From Leptospira interrogans (GTDB lineage: Bacteria > Spirochaetota > Leptospiria > Leptospirales > Leptospiraceae), in contig NZ_FTNA01000005.1 of the NCBI RefSeq assembly GCF_900156205.1, forward strand, positions 178,549 through 242,548: a DNA stretch of 64,000 bases. The letters run 5' to 3'. A program made the position numbers and the translations under genes. Positions 51,799 through 60,609 of the stretch are shown here, piece by piece (the stretch's first letter is position 1; each line of letters starts with the position of its first letter). The notes under the pieces were generated by a model. The model did not search any database. It worked only from the letters and a program-made list of their open reading frames with translations, and had not been told where the DNA came from.

Positions 51799-53343
51799 CT
51801 ACTTAACTTTCTTTTTCGTCCATTCTGTAAATATCTTACGTTTAAGAGAAAAATCATAATCAGGATTTTCTAAGACAGCATGAGGACTATATAAATACTC
51901 TTTTCCACGAGAATATCTTTTTACAGCCAAATCCGTTTTAGCTCCGTATTTCAATAATAATTGTAATGAACTTATGGATGTTTCTTTACTATCCTCTAAA
52001 CAAAGTATCAAAAAAGTATCTTCTTCAATCCCATCGATCCATCTGTCATTAACGAATACACTTTTTTTATATCCATAGATCCGATTCGGATCCAGTCCCG
52101 CTTGTAATAATTTTTCAAGTATCTTAGGAGATCCAAGGACTCTAAGAATCATATCTCTATCAGATGCAAAATATATACTAAAATCGGAAATATGCCTTCC
52201 TACAAACTGTATAGAATCAAGATTATTACTATCTATTACTTTTTTAAATATATTTCCAATAGAAACTTTTGTTTCTTTCGGAAACTCTTGAAACACTTTT
52301 TCCAAAGCAGTTTGATTATAAGAAACTACTCCGGATGAAATTGCCTCTTCCCAAACTGGATCTAAACTATTTTTTAAATGAGTAAAATCTCTACGAATCA
52401 TTCTATCTAGTTCCAATAAAATTTGAATTTGATTCTTCCAAAATTCTTGATTTGTCTTCGGAATTGGAAATCCTAAGTTGGAACGAGTTTCTAAAGATTC
52501 AAAAGAATTTTGAGAACTAGGGCTTTTGACAAAATAAGAGAAGTGTTGTTTATCATATTCTTCTTCCGAATAGAAAGATGCAATCTCTTGAAACAAAATG
52601 GCTGCATCTTTTTTATTTGAAAATTCGTCTAAAATTTTCTTTAAAATATCCGGATTACGAATTAGAAACCCTTTAGAAAAAAAGTTTCTCCATACGATTT
52701 CAAAATATTTTTCCCATAAATTTCTATCATAGGAAGATTCTAATTCAGGATGTTCCCTAAATTGTTCATAAATGATTCCTACAATTTCAACGTGTTGTTT
52801 CAATTGTAAACCTGGATCTATTTTACCGTTAGACGAAATTGAAATCAAGTACTGTAAATCTTTATTGAGAGCAATTCCTTTCTTTTGTAAATGTAAAACT
52901 CTTTCTTCCAAACGTGAAATAGACTTTAGCAATTCTTGATATTCGAATCTGCTATCTCTTTCTTCTAAAGTCAAATTTAGAATGTCGTTCGCAGAATTCT
53001 TTGCTATAAAAGTATAAAGTTTTTCTTTCCATTTTTTATAATACCAACTTTTAGATCCAGGTGAACCGGATTCTACGTATAAATAATAAGGAAAAGATAC
53101 TGGCAAAAGAATGGTATCAAACACTAGGGTAAAAGGAAGATCGATTAGAACCAATACGTCCCAAAAACTTTTTGAAAATGGCTTAGGGGGACACGTCTGC
53201 CAAATCAAACGTTCGAAAGCAAGTGCCGCTCCAGAATACGGATAAATTTTTTCTTCCCCTTTAAAAGTATATACAATAGCCGATGTAGTATTACAACTTA
53301 ATTGTAATATAATTAAAACTGATAAAATGAATTTAAAAAACAT
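51799..53343 (-). CDS. YceK-like lipoprotein with ankyrin-like C-terminus
   Basis: 514 residues. Lipobox LQLSC (Cys17). Residues 20-100 match the YceK/YidQ type (DUF1375): [11 protein letters not shown] and [14 protein letters not shown]. The middle is helical and unrecognised. The last 100 residues look like ankyrin repeats ([31 protein letters not shown]). An outer-membrane or periplasmic anchored protein-binding role is likely. A 98-bp element sits right before its start, so its promoter lies in or beyond that element. Confidence 0.68.
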   Translation of the reverse strand: MFFKFILSVLIILQLSCNTTSAIVYTFKGEEKIYPYSGAALAFERLIWQTCPPKPFSKSFWDVLVLIDLPFTLVFDTILLPVSFPYYLYVESGSPGSKSWYYKKWKEKLYTFIAKNSANDILNLTLEERDSRFEYQELLKSISRLEERVLHLQKKGIALNKDLQYLISISSNGKIDPGLQLKQHVEIVGIIYEQFREHPELESSYDRNLWEKYFEIVWRNFFSKGFLIRNPDILKKILDEFSNKKDAAILFQEIASFYSEEEYDKQHFSYFVKSPSSQNSFESLETRSNLGFPIPKTNQEFWKNQIQILLELDRMIRRDFTHLKNSLDPVWEEAISSGVVSYNQTALEKVFQEFPKETKVSIGNIFKKVIDSNNLDSIQFVGRHISDFSIYFASDRDMILRVLGSPKILEKLLQAGLDPNRIYGYKKSVFVNDRWIDGIEEDTFLILCLEDSKETSISSLQLLLKYGAKTDLAVKRYSRGKEYLYSPHAVLENPDYDFSLKRKIFTEWTKKKVK

Positions 53344-53369
53344 AAAAGAACCTATATAAAAAAATATAA

Positions 53370-53472
53370 TAGAATTGTTGAAAAATTAATTCTCCATCTG
53401 TTTCTATTTTATGGAAACGGGCAATTGAAGCAGTTTTGTTAATCGGAACTAGGGAATTTTTCAACAACTCTA
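53370..53472. mobile_element. 98-bp inverted-repeat element, copy 7
   Basis: Element 53372-53470 with ends GAATTGTTGAAAAATT and AATTTTTCAACAACTC; interior nearly identical to copy 3. Flanks TAATA and TAATT. Lies 27 bp before the start of the YceK-like lipoprotein gene, in its promoter region. Confidence 0.78.
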
Positions 53473-54229
53473 ATTTGTAACAATTAATCTCAGTAAATTA
53501 TATTTTTTAGGATAAACTGTAAGTAAGATCTTACCTGGCTATTATAATTTTCAAAATTAAAAATTCTTGAGACGATAATGAACGCAATTTCTTTGCAATC
53601 CCCGAAGTTTTCACTAAATCGGTTCTGAAATCTTGTTTTGCCTCTACGAGTGATATATCGAAACATCTAATTTTGAGTTTCTAACAGTATTTTTGTCTGT
53701 AACAACCGTTTCCTTAAATTCAAATGTCTAATTGATTTTCATCTTCCTCATTATATTATTTTATACCATTCCTCCAAATTTTGAGAAGATACTATCTCGG
53801 TCAGGCGATTACAATTACCCATAATGAATAACTTCTTATACTGCTTAAAGACCAAATGACCTTTGATAAGACGAAGGACTTACTGATCTCTATAAAATTG
53901 AGTACCGTTGATTTTATCACAAAACACTGATTCCATGCAAAATATTAAGTACTTTATTATATAGTTATGAGTAGTATAGTCACAAAGGAAAGAAAAATTT
54001 AGTATTAGATATTTGTGAATTGAATTCGCCTTGAACAAGAATGTATTTATTGAATATATGAATAAATTGAATTTAGAATCTTTGTGTCAAATATTCTTGA
54101 CGTATATACTATATAATTTTATTTTTTCCAAACTCCTGGGACTCACCCGGCGAAGCTATAGGTTCATTCAATTTTCCTATTTTAAAAAATTACTATACAT
54201 TTAATTATAATTTCTTGATTCTCTTCCCC
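53473..54229. other. AT-rich intergenic region
   Basis: No gene seen. A phrase with AAAATTGAGTACCGTTGATT near 53896 recurs near 49945. The last 100 bp form the expected promoter zone of the decayed recombinase. Confidence 0.5.
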
Positions 54230-55077
54230 ATGTAGTTCGACTTAGAAAAAAGAGGAAGATTCTTATTGGTTCGGCGTTCTTACGATCCCGAAGCGTATGC
54301 GTTTATTCGCTATCTTCCCAAAGTGAAATGGGATCCTGCAAAGAGGCATTGGATTTTTTCCTTTTTCGACGATCTTCTAAAGAAGTTTTAAAAATTAGAA
54401 AATTCTAAAACAACGTAAGTAAGGGTAAGAAAGATCGTTTCACGATGTTTTCTCAATCTTGCTACGTTCTTTGGAAAGAGTTTCGCGCTTCGTCCCCTTA
54501 TGAAGATTGGATTTTTCCGGATCAAGATCCTTCGAAACATCTGCACGTTCGTTCCGCCGAAAGAAAAGGCGGAAATTAAAAAACACGTGAGTATTCACAG
54601 TCTTCGTCACGCCTTTGCGACTCATCTCTTAGCATAACCTTACCCACAAGTTGCGAAGGATTTTGGAATCAAAATTGAACTCAACACAACGCTCTCCTAT
54701 GGGTCGCGTTGTGGGATCAAAAACGTATATTTTTCAAGTGTTCCGACAAGAATGAGATGTTTTACTTGCAGAAAGTATGATTTTCTGATAAAGAAAAATT
54801 TTCCACCTCCTCCCCACCCAAAAATAAGGGCGGGAACTAAGTTTTACAGAGAATTCTGTCGTAATTCCGACGATAGATCTTGAGATCCAATAACTTGTGG
54901 GTAAGGTTATGATCTCTTAGAGGCCGGCACAAACATCAAACACATTCAATTTCTACTCGGTCACAAAAGCGTAAGACTACGGAGATTGATACGCGTGTCA
55001 GCAATGTTCGTTTGTCCCAAGTTGCCAGCCCCCTAGATCTTTGGTCTCTCAAACCGGAAACGCGCCAGTGCACTTGA
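54230..55077 (+). pseudogene. Decayed tyrosine recombinase (integron-integrase-like)
   Basis: Three separated pieces of one protein. (1) From ATG 54230, with TAG as codon two: FDLEKRGRFLLVRRSYDPEA and KVKWDPAKRHWIF, like the N-terminus of many integrases. (2) About 54416-54578: KGKKDRFTMFSQS, WIFPDQDPSKHLHVR. (3) 54590-55077: VSIHSLRHAFATHLL, then EAGTNIKHIQFLLGHKSV after removal of an inserted element, then a frameshift and TTEIDTRVSNVRLSQVASP and stop. Lost: the catalytic Arg box (deleted) and the Tyr (Asp in its place). No extra integron-specific domain is visible before HSLRH, so it could be Xer-like. It faces the cassette array. Confidence 0.85.
54624..54920. mobile_element. 279-bp inverted-repeat element with 9-bp target duplication
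   Basis: Element 54633-54911. Left terminal repeat CATAACCTTACCCACAAGTT (54633-54652) is matched by its perfect inverse at 54892-54911. Target duplication ATCTCTTAG at 54624-54632 and 54912-54920. Deleting the element and one copy of ATCTCTTAG restores the recombinase reading ATHLLEAGTNIKH without a gap. No coding capacity: a MITE-like element mobilised in trans. Confidence 0.92.
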
Positions 55078-55129
55078 CAACATTCGCGTAAGCGATTTTT
55101 AGTTTACACGCGGCGAGTTTGGGTTAGGC
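55078..55129 (+). other. Putative attI-like primary site
   Basis: Directly after the recombinase remnant; ends GTTTGGGTTAGGCGACAG, where GTTAGGC (55123-55129) fits the GTTRRRY core used by integrons and is the same core as at the ends of the sites at 59402 and 61481. No R'' partner is seen upstream, so it is a simple site rather than a full attC. Confidence 0.55.
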
Positions 55130-55150
55130 GACAGCCGGATAAATATTCAC

Positions 55151-55678
55151 ATGAATCAAAAACTTTCTAACTGGAAAAAAATTTACGATAATTATGAATA
55201 TAGTTCTGATGAAGAATTAAAAGGTCAAATTAACGAACAAAGGTTATTGGTGCATCGTTCAATTGATAAAGATCAAAATTTGATAAAGGGGATTGTACTT
55301 TGGAAATTAGATAGAGAAATTGAAATTTTTGAGGAAGATATTGATTTTCTCTACGGTTTTATTTCTAGTCTTAAATCTCCTGAGGAAGTTATTGCTTCTA
55401 CCGAAACTCATAATTTTATTTCAAAATTAACAAAGCAGAAAGGGTTTCGTTTAGCCATGGATAGTTCTGTGTTACATTTTTTCAATCCTAAGTGTTTCCC
55501 GATTATTGACCGGCGTGCATACCGAACTATTTATAAAGAAAATAAATATAAAGAAGATATCGTGGTTTATATTTCTTACATAAAAGATTGTTTAAAAATT
55601 GCAAAACATCATGACATTCCTTTTGAAATAATAGACAAAATATTGTATCAATATGATAAAGAAAGAAATTATCTATAA
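55151..55678 (+). CDS. Cassette 1: hypothetical protein
   Basis: 175 residues, starting 22 bp after the attI-like core. Acidic, helical, no signal. Segment FRLAMDSSVLHFFNPKCFPI followed by IDRRAYRTIY resembles a phrase found in helix-hairpin-helix/glycosylase-related unknown proteins ('...LHFF.P..FPI.D.RAY'). This is a weak analogy. Low G+C, poor ribosome site, as usual for cassette genes. Function unknown; defence is possible given the cargo class. Confidence 0.6.
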   Translation: MNQKLSNWKKIYDNYEYSSDEELKGQINEQRLLVHRSIDKDQNLIKGIVLWKLDREIEIFEEDIDFLYGFISSLKSPEEVIASTETHNFISKLTKQKGFRLAMDSSVLHFFNPKCFPIIDRRAYRTIYKENKYKEDIVVYISYIKDCLKIAKHHDIPFEIIDKILYQYDKERNYL

Positions 55679-55706
55679 TCGTTCTGTTAGTTGGTTTCCG
55701 GCCATC

Positions 55707-55891
55707 GCCTAACTGCGGCTTCTCGCTGCGCTTCGAGATTGCTTCGCAACTCTCGCTTGGCCTCCGGCACATTTGCTTTGTCACTCGGCTTGTGATCGTT
55801 CGCTAAGGCTCACTCAAGCCTCGTTCCAATCCTTTCGCGCGTTTAGACGCGCTTCAGGACCGCAAACGTCGAGAAGCCTATTTCGTTATGC
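55707..55891 (+). repeat. attC-like recombination site 1
   Basis: 185 bp. Starts GCCTAAC (55707) and ends GTTATGC (55885-55891). Inner arms GGCTTCTCG and CGAGAAGCC are complementary. Central block CACATTTGCTTTGTCACTC. G+C-rich against AT-rich cassette genes. Confidence 0.88.
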
Positions 55892-55918
55892 GCCATTTTT
55901 GAAAGGATATATAAACGA

Positions 55919-56653
55919 ATGAAACAAATAATTCAAAAAAAAGATCTAGTATATTTAATCATCTTTACGAGCACTCTAAATATCCTTTTATTTACAAAAG
56001 ACTTTTATCAAAATCCAAAAATATTTGAAGCAATGGGTTTTTTGTCTTCTGTTGTATCAATAATCTTATCTATTCTTGCTATTATATATACCTTTTTTCA
56101 AAATTTTCATTCAAGTTCAACAATCGAGCAGATTAATAATTCTTCAAAGAATTTAACAGATATATCTTTTAAAATAAATGAAACGATGAATTTTGTTCAA
56201 AAAGCTTCGGAGAATTTAAATCTAGAACTTGAGAATAAATTTTCTGGTGTTAAGAAAGATATTGATGATGTGACGAGAAAAGCTATTAGCGATTCTTTCA
56301 AAGACATTATTAAATATAATAGTGAAGATATGGTCGTTAATTCGAAGGATTATAAAAATATAATTAGCAAATTGATGCATTTTAGTGAAAAATTCAATGT
56401 AAAAAATACACTGATAGAAATAGAGAAGTTCTCGAATAATGCAGAAACTTCTATTGACGAAATCGAAGCAGTAATGAGCAATATTGTTGTGGATAATGCC
56501 TTAGTGGATACTCTTAAACTTGGTACTGGAATGGGGTTCTTTATTTGCTTTATTGAAATATTAAGTATCCTTGATGTTTTTAACTACGCCAAAACCGACA
56601 ATGGATTAAAATTTACTAAAGGTAAAAATAACATAAAAGATTTATTGAAATGA
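55919..56653 (+). CDS. Cassette 2: membrane protein with coiled coil
   Basis: 244 residues. Two membrane segments at about 10-25 and 42-62 (LVYLIIFTSTLNILLF, VVSIILSILAIIYTFF), then a long amphipathic coiled coil (about 70-160, with IEQINNSSKNLTDISFKINE) and a last hydrophobic patch near 205-220 (GMGFFICFIEILS). No recognised family. The layout (membrane hairpin plus coiled coil) is found in several phage-defence effectors and in transport scaffolds; function unknown. Confidence 0.6.
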   Translation: MKQIIQKKDLVYLIIFTSTLNILLFTKDFYQNPKIFEAMGFLSSVVSIILSILAIIYTFFQNFHSSSTIEQINNSSKNLTDISFKINETMNFVQKASENLNLELENKFSGVKKDIDDVTRKAISDSFKDIIKYNSEDMVVNSKDYKNIISKLMHFSEKFNVKNTLIEIEKFSNNAETSIDEIEAVMSNIVVDNALVDTLKLGTGMGFFICFIEILSILDVFNYAKTDNGLKFTKGKNNIKDLLK

Positions 56654-56673
56654 AGCGCTGAACCAAAAACGTC

Positions 56674-56848
56674 GGCTAACTTCGTCTCCTCGCTCCGTTC
56701 GGGATTGCTATTGTAACCCTCACTCCGGCTCCGCACATTTGCTTTGTCACTTCGGTTCGCGGACGCATCTAAGGACGCTCGAACCTCGTGTCAACCCTTC
56801 GCGCTAAGGCGTTCGCGGGCACAAGTCGAGGAGCCTCTTTCGTTATAC
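56674..56848 (+). repeat. attC-like recombination site 2
   Basis: 175 bp, from GGCTAAC (56674-56680) to GTTATAC (56842-56848). Arms GTCTCCTCG / CGAGGAGCC; centre CACATTTGCTTTGTCACTT. Confidence 0.85.
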
Positions 56849-56870
56849 GCCATGCTCAGAGATTTAATTC

Positions 56871-57980
56871 ATGAATAAGATTTTAGAAGAACTCAAAGAC
56901 CGTTGGCTAAGAATTTTACTTTCTCTTTTGGTTTCTACATATCTATTTTACGTTTCTATTTATCCTGAACTTTTTAAGTCTTGGAATCTAATAGTTCAAA
57001 TTATAGCTACTCTAGTTATTGGTTTCTTAAATTTATTGCTCGCAGCGGCATGGGACGTTGTCTCTATTGCTCTCAAAAACCAATTACTAAACATAGAAAA
57101 TATTGGTTTACGAAGTGAATTAGAGAATATCGAAAAATTGAAAGGAGCCGAGTTATCGGATCTAAAAAAAGTAATAGTTAATTTTCTCGAACATTCTTAC
57201 GCATATCAAGAAAAAGTTCTGAAATACCTGAAAATGAAAGGTAGATTCCTCTGCGTCACAAAAAGTTCAGAAGGTTTATCAGACGTATTTAATCAATTGC
57301 CTGAACCTAAACCTCAACTTCCTTTTTCAAAGGTTTTATCAGATTTACCCGGATCAATAAAACCGTTTGAAAGAATGAATATTCATTTTATTCCATTGGA
57401 AAATTTGAAGAACTTTAACGAACTCAAAATAAAGGATTGGATAGATAAGAATATTATTCCAAAAGTTTTAAAAGAAAGAGAAACGTTTCTTTCCAGTTTA
57501 GATAAATCCATAAGATCGTTAGCGGGTGAATTTTCGTATAAATATGTAGCCTTTGTAGTTGAAAGAGATTCAATGGAGTATGAAACTAAAAATAGAAAAT
57601 TTAACAGAGATTTTATTTCCATATTTATTGGAAAGCAAGATAAACAGCGAACGGCCAAGTTAGCAAAAGATTTAGTTACCATTATTCGTGCGAAAGATTT
57701 TTTCCAGTTAGTTGATTGGTCTGCGTTTGTTGACTTAAATCCGGATCAGAAAAAAATATTTGAAGAAAAGAAAAATAAGCTATATTCAGAATTATCAAAG
57801 CGTGAACTACATAGATTTAGTGATATTGCCCAAATATCTGAGCAAGATCTTACCAAGATTATTTTCAAAGCGTTTGGAAATAAGACTACTCAAAAGAAAG
57901 CTAATAATATTGCCAAAAAAATTAAATTAGGAACAGGCCAAGTTTCTGACGTTCTACGTAAGTCAGGGATTTCTATATAA
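56871..57980 (+). CDS. Cassette 3: membrane protein, unknown
   Basis: 369 residues. Two membrane segments at about 14-31 and 38-60 (LLSLLVSTYLFYVSIYP, IVQIIATLVIGFLNLLLAAA), the rest a soluble domain. It includes EFSYKYVAFVVERDSMEYE and KFNRDFISIFIGKQDKQ. The C-terminal 50 residues are basic and helical with QISEQDLTKIIFKAFGNKTT and a possible helix-turn-helix-like end. Family not recognised. A membrane-anchored effector is possible but unproven. Confidence 0.55.
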   Translation: MNKILEELKDRWLRILLSLLVSTYLFYVSIYPELFKSWNLIVQIIATLVIGFLNLLLAAAWDVVSIALKNQLLNIENIGLRSELENIEKLKGAELSDLKKVIVNFLEHSYAYQEKVLKYLKMKGRFLCVTKSSEGLSDVFNQLPEPKPQLPFSKVLSDLPGSIKPFERMNIHFIPLENLKNFNELKIKDWIDKNIIPKVLKERETFLSSLDKSIRSLAGEFSYKYVAFVVERDSMEYETKNRKFNRDFISIFIGKQDKQRTAKLAKDLVTIIRAKDFFQLVDWSAFVDLNPDQKKIFEEKKNKLYSELSKRELHRFSDIAQISEQDLTKIIFKAFGNKTTQKKANNIAKKIKLGTGQVSDVLRKSGISI

Positions 57981-57991
57981 CTGAGCACGTC

Positions 57992-58175
57992 GTCTAACTT
58001 CGTCTCCTCGCTTCGTTCGGAATCGCTAATGCGACCCTTGCTTGGGCTTCGCCACATTCGCTTTGTCACTCGGCTTGCAAGACGCGACTAAGGTCGCTCA
58101 AGCCTCTCGCCAATTCTTTCGCGTGCATAGGCACGCTCCAGAACCGCGAACGTCGACAATCACTTGTCGTTAGCT
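57992..58175 (+). repeat. attC-like recombination site 3, diverged
   Basis: 184 bp, from GTCTAAC (57992-57998) to GTTAGCT (58169-58175). Centre CACATTCGCTTTGTCACTC. The right arm reads CGTCGACAATCACTTGTC instead of the CGAGGAG form, so pairing with GTCTCCTCG is poor. Confidence 0.78.
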
Positions 58176-58250
58176 GCAATAGAGCGAGATGATCGTTCGT
58201 AAAAAGAGATAAAAGCCCTATTTCCTAAGATGGAATGATAAGGCTTCATT

Positions 58251-58460
58251 TTATCCAAGGTTATTTCGCTTACTATTATCCGGATTCGATCTCGGGATTT
58301 TTTTTCCTTCGAGATCCAAAACATGATAATCTGGGTATTTACCATTCTTTATTTCTTCTACAAACTCACCTCGAGTCATTGACTTTCCTCTGGAAGGATC
58401 GTAGAATTCTTTATTGAGCCCTGTATTCGATTCTTTGGTAACTTTAATGTTCTTAGACAT
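58251..58460 (-). CDS. Cassette 4, divergent gene: DUF3892-like protein
   Basis: 69 residues, on the strand opposite to the other cassette genes. AAAGGAG six bases before the ATG is a strong ribosome site. SNTGLNKEFYDPSRGKSMTR followed by EFVEEIKNGKYPDY resembles the DUF3892 fold (about 60 residues, unknown function). It shares a 131-bp intergenic region with the LexA-like gene, which could regulate both. Its downstream end faces attC 3. Confidence 0.65.
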   Translation of the reverse strand: MSKNIKVTKESNTGLNKEFYDPSRGKSMTRGEFVEEIKNGKYPDYHVLDLEGKKIPRSNPDNSKRNNLG

Positions 58461-58506
58461 TCATGTCTCCTTTGGGAATATGTCCCATTGCTTTAATTGT
58501 AATTAT

Positions 58507-58519
58507 ACTTGTACAAAGT
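58507..58519. promoter_or_regulatory. Palindrome between divergent cassette genes
   Basis: ACTTGTACAAAGT with a perfect TTGTACAA core, centred in the region shared by the DUF3892-like and LexA-like genes. A natural operator position for the adjacent repressor; it does not match the spacing of classic LexA boxes. Binding is inferred. Confidence 0.35.
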
Positions 58520-58591
58520 TTAAATGTCAAGATGCGAGTTGATTTTTTTCTTGCTTTTTAAGTTAATTTTCCTAATCATGTACTTAGTAGT

Positions 58592-59221
58592 ATGAATAGG
58601 CAACGATCCAGAAGAAATGAACTACATCCTACTCAAAAGAAGCTTCTTGAATTATTGAAGAGATGGAAAGATGAGCCTAGAACTATCAGAGAACTGATGG
58701 AAGCTCTCGACTTAAAATATCCTAATCTTGTTTATCATCACATTGAACAGTTAGAAAATAAAGGGTATTTAAAACGTAACCCGAATAATCCAAAAGACTA
58801 TGAGATCGTATCTGATCCAGAAGAGAGCAACATTGTTTATCTCAATAGATATGGCGAGGCACAATGTGGACCTAATGGCACAATTTTGGATGGCGACCCG
58901 GTAGAACGAATTCCTTTATCACGTAAGATGTTACCTTTTTCTTCATCAGATGGTTTCATTGTGAAAGCACGAGGCAATTCAATGATTCCACGAATTAAAG
59001 ATGGGGACTTGGTGATTGCAAAAAAGGCGAGTGATGCAAATGATAAAGCACTTATTGTTTGTGTCCAAAATGGAAAAGTCCTAATAAAGCAACTTCGAAA
59101 ATCAGAAACAGGAATTTTACTTCTTTCGTTAAATGATGAGTTTGATCCAATTACAATTAATCCTGATAAAGACGATTTTAAAATTGAAGGTGAAGTAAAG
59201 TTAATATTGTCTTATACTTGA
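58592..59221 (+). CDS. Cassette 4: LexA/S24-family repressor
   Basis: 209 residues. N-terminal winged helix (10-70: TIRELMEALDLKYPNLVYHH) and a C-terminal S24 peptidase fold. Active-site Ser130 in RGNSMIP and Lys166 in VLIKQL are present, and Cys92-Gly93 (EAQCGPNG) is the expected cleavage site, as in UmuD and some phage repressors. It would self-cleave on a RecA filament, so its targets would be induced by DNA damage. Housekeeping LexA is unlikely, as it sits in a mobile cassette. Divergent neighbour is DUF3892-like. Confidence 0.85.
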   Translation: MNRQRSRRNELHPTQKKLLELLKRWKDEPRTIRELMEALDLKYPNLVYHHIEQLENKGYLKRNPNNPKDYEIVSDPEESNIVYLNRYGEAQCGPNGTILDGDPVERIPLSRKMLPFSSSDGFIVKARGNSMIPRIKDGDLVIAKKASDANDKALIVCVQNGKVLIKQLRKSETGILLLSLNDEFDPITINPDKDDFKIEGEVKLILSYT

Positions 59222-59232
59222 GGCTCTACTGC

Positions 59233-59408
59233 ACATAACTTCGTCTCCTCGCTCCGTTAGGGATCGCTCATGCGACCCTCACTCCGGGTTTCACCACATT
59301 TGCTTTGTCACTCGGTTCGCGGGACGTTCGCTAAGGCGCCTCAAACCTCGTGCCAATTCTTCCGCGCGCTCCAGAACCGCAAACGTCGAGGAGACTCTTT
59401 CGTTAGGC
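59233..59408 (+). repeat. attC-like recombination site 4
   Basis: 176 bp, from ACATAAC (59233-59239) to GTTAGGC (59402-59408). Arms GTCTCCTCG / CGAGGAGAC; centre CACATTTGCTTTGTCACTC. Confidence 0.85.
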
Positions 59409-59427
59409 GACATTTTCGGACAAAAAT

Positions 59428-60351
59428 ATGAAACACATTTATACACTATTACTTTTAATAATTTCTCTTCCGAGTTACTCCGAAAATCTGGATTCTAAAG
59501 TTGAAACAATTGAAAATCACATCGAAAACATAATTAACTGCGGCGATTTTCGTAATTTTTATTCAGAAAAAAATCTACGGAGATCAATACAATATATCGA
59601 AAGTCAATTTGCTTTGAATAAAATAAAAACGAAAAAGCAAACTTACAAAGTTAAAGATACTGAATATCATAATATAATTGCGTCAATAGGTCCTCAAAAT
59701 TCGGAAAAAATAATCATTGGAGCTCACTATGATGTTGCTGGCAAACAGCAAGGTGCCGATGACAATGCCTCTGGTGTTGCTGGTTTATTAGAAATCGCTC
59801 GAATTCTAAAAAAGAATGAAAGTCGATTAAAATACAACTTTGAATTAGTAGCTTTTACTCTGGAAGAGCCGCCATATTTCAGAACAGAGAATATGGGAAG
59901 CTACGTTCATGCAAAATCTTTATCTGATAAAAAAGAAAAAGTGAAATTCATGATCAGCTTAGAAATGATAGGTTACTTCAGTGATGAGAGAGATTCACAG
60001 AGTTATCCTAACTTTCTGATGAGTTTAAAATATCCATCGAAAGGCAATTTTATTGCTGGCATAGGAAAATCGAAAGAAGAAAAGATCTTAGAAGAAATTG
60101 CGGCCAGTTTTGAAAAAGAAAACAATATTACTTTTGAATATTTTTCAACTGACATTTCGATACCGGGAATAGATTTTTCTGATCATTTGAATTACTGGAA
60201 GTTTGGTTTCAACGCAATAATGATTACTGACACTGCATTCTTAAGAAATAAAAATTATCATAAAAGATCAGATACGATTGACACCTTACAATTCGAGAAA
60301 ATTAAATTCGTAATTGAAGGGCTTGTATTTTTCTTAATTAATTTGGAATAA
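59428..60351 (+). CDS. Cassette 5: secreted M28 family peptidase
   Basis: 307 residues with signal peptide (1-18, LLLLIISLPSYS). Zinc sites of M28 peptidases: His100 in GAHYD, Asp111/112 in GADDNASG, catalytic Glu146 and ligand Glu147 in TLEEPP, plus SLEMIGYF near 177 and a His in DFSDHLNYW. The family removes amino-terminal residues or related groups; this is probably a periplasmic or secreted aminopeptidase. An exported enzyme as cassette cargo is less usual than regulators and toxins. Confidence 0.82.
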   Translation: MKHIYTLLLLIISLPSYSENLDSKVETIENHIENIINCGDFRNFYSEKNLRRSIQYIESQFALNKIKTKKQTYKVKDTEYHNIIASIGPQNSEKIIIGAHYDVAGKQQGADDNASGVAGLLEIARILKKNESRLKYNFELVAFTLEEPPYFRTENMGSYVHAKSLSDKKEKVKFMISLEMIGYFSDERDSQSYPNFLMSLKYPSKGNFIAGIGKSKEEKILEEIAASFEKENNITFEYFSTDISIPGIDFSDHLNYWKFGFNAIMITDTAFLRNKNYHKRSDTIDTLQFEKIKFVIEGLVFFLINLE

Positions 60352-60362
60352 TCGAAAACGTC

Positions 60363-60550
60363 GGCTAACTTCGTCTCCTCGTTCCGTTCGGGATCGCTAA
60401 TGCGACCTTCACTCCGGCTTCGCACATTTGCTTTGTCACTCGGTTCGCGAGTCGCTCGCTAAGGCTCGCTCGAACCTCGCGCCAATTCTTCCACGCGCTT
60501 CGCTTAGGCGAGTTTCAGAACCGCAAACGTCGAGGAGACTCTTTCTATGC
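60363..60550 (+). repeat. attC-like recombination site 5 with damaged R' core
   Basis: 188 bp, from GGCTAAC (60363-60369) to 60550. Arms GTCTCCTCG / CGAGGAGAC are intact, but the end reads CTCTTTCTATGCGGC where others read CTTTCGTTA: the GT of the core is missing. Recombination at this point should be impaired. Confidence 0.8.
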
Positions 60551-60609
60551 GGCATTGTTTAATTTAATTAGTTTTCTAAATCTGGATTTAAAATATATTA
60601 TGAAAAATA

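Noticed and set aside
54440..54625. 61-codon minus-strand frame
   Set aside because: Antisense to the recombinase remnant, whose plus-strand translation carries the recognisable motifs.
55681..55910. attC sites considered as transfer RNA or ribosomal RNA fragments because of G+C-rich hairpins
   Set aside because: No anticodon arm, T-loop or CCA end; outer AAC/GTT cores and repetition between genes fit attC instead.
58592..59221. Housekeeping LexA
   Set aside because: S24 motifs fit, but location between attC sites, the Cys-Gly cleavage site and divergent partner point to a cassette-borne repressor.
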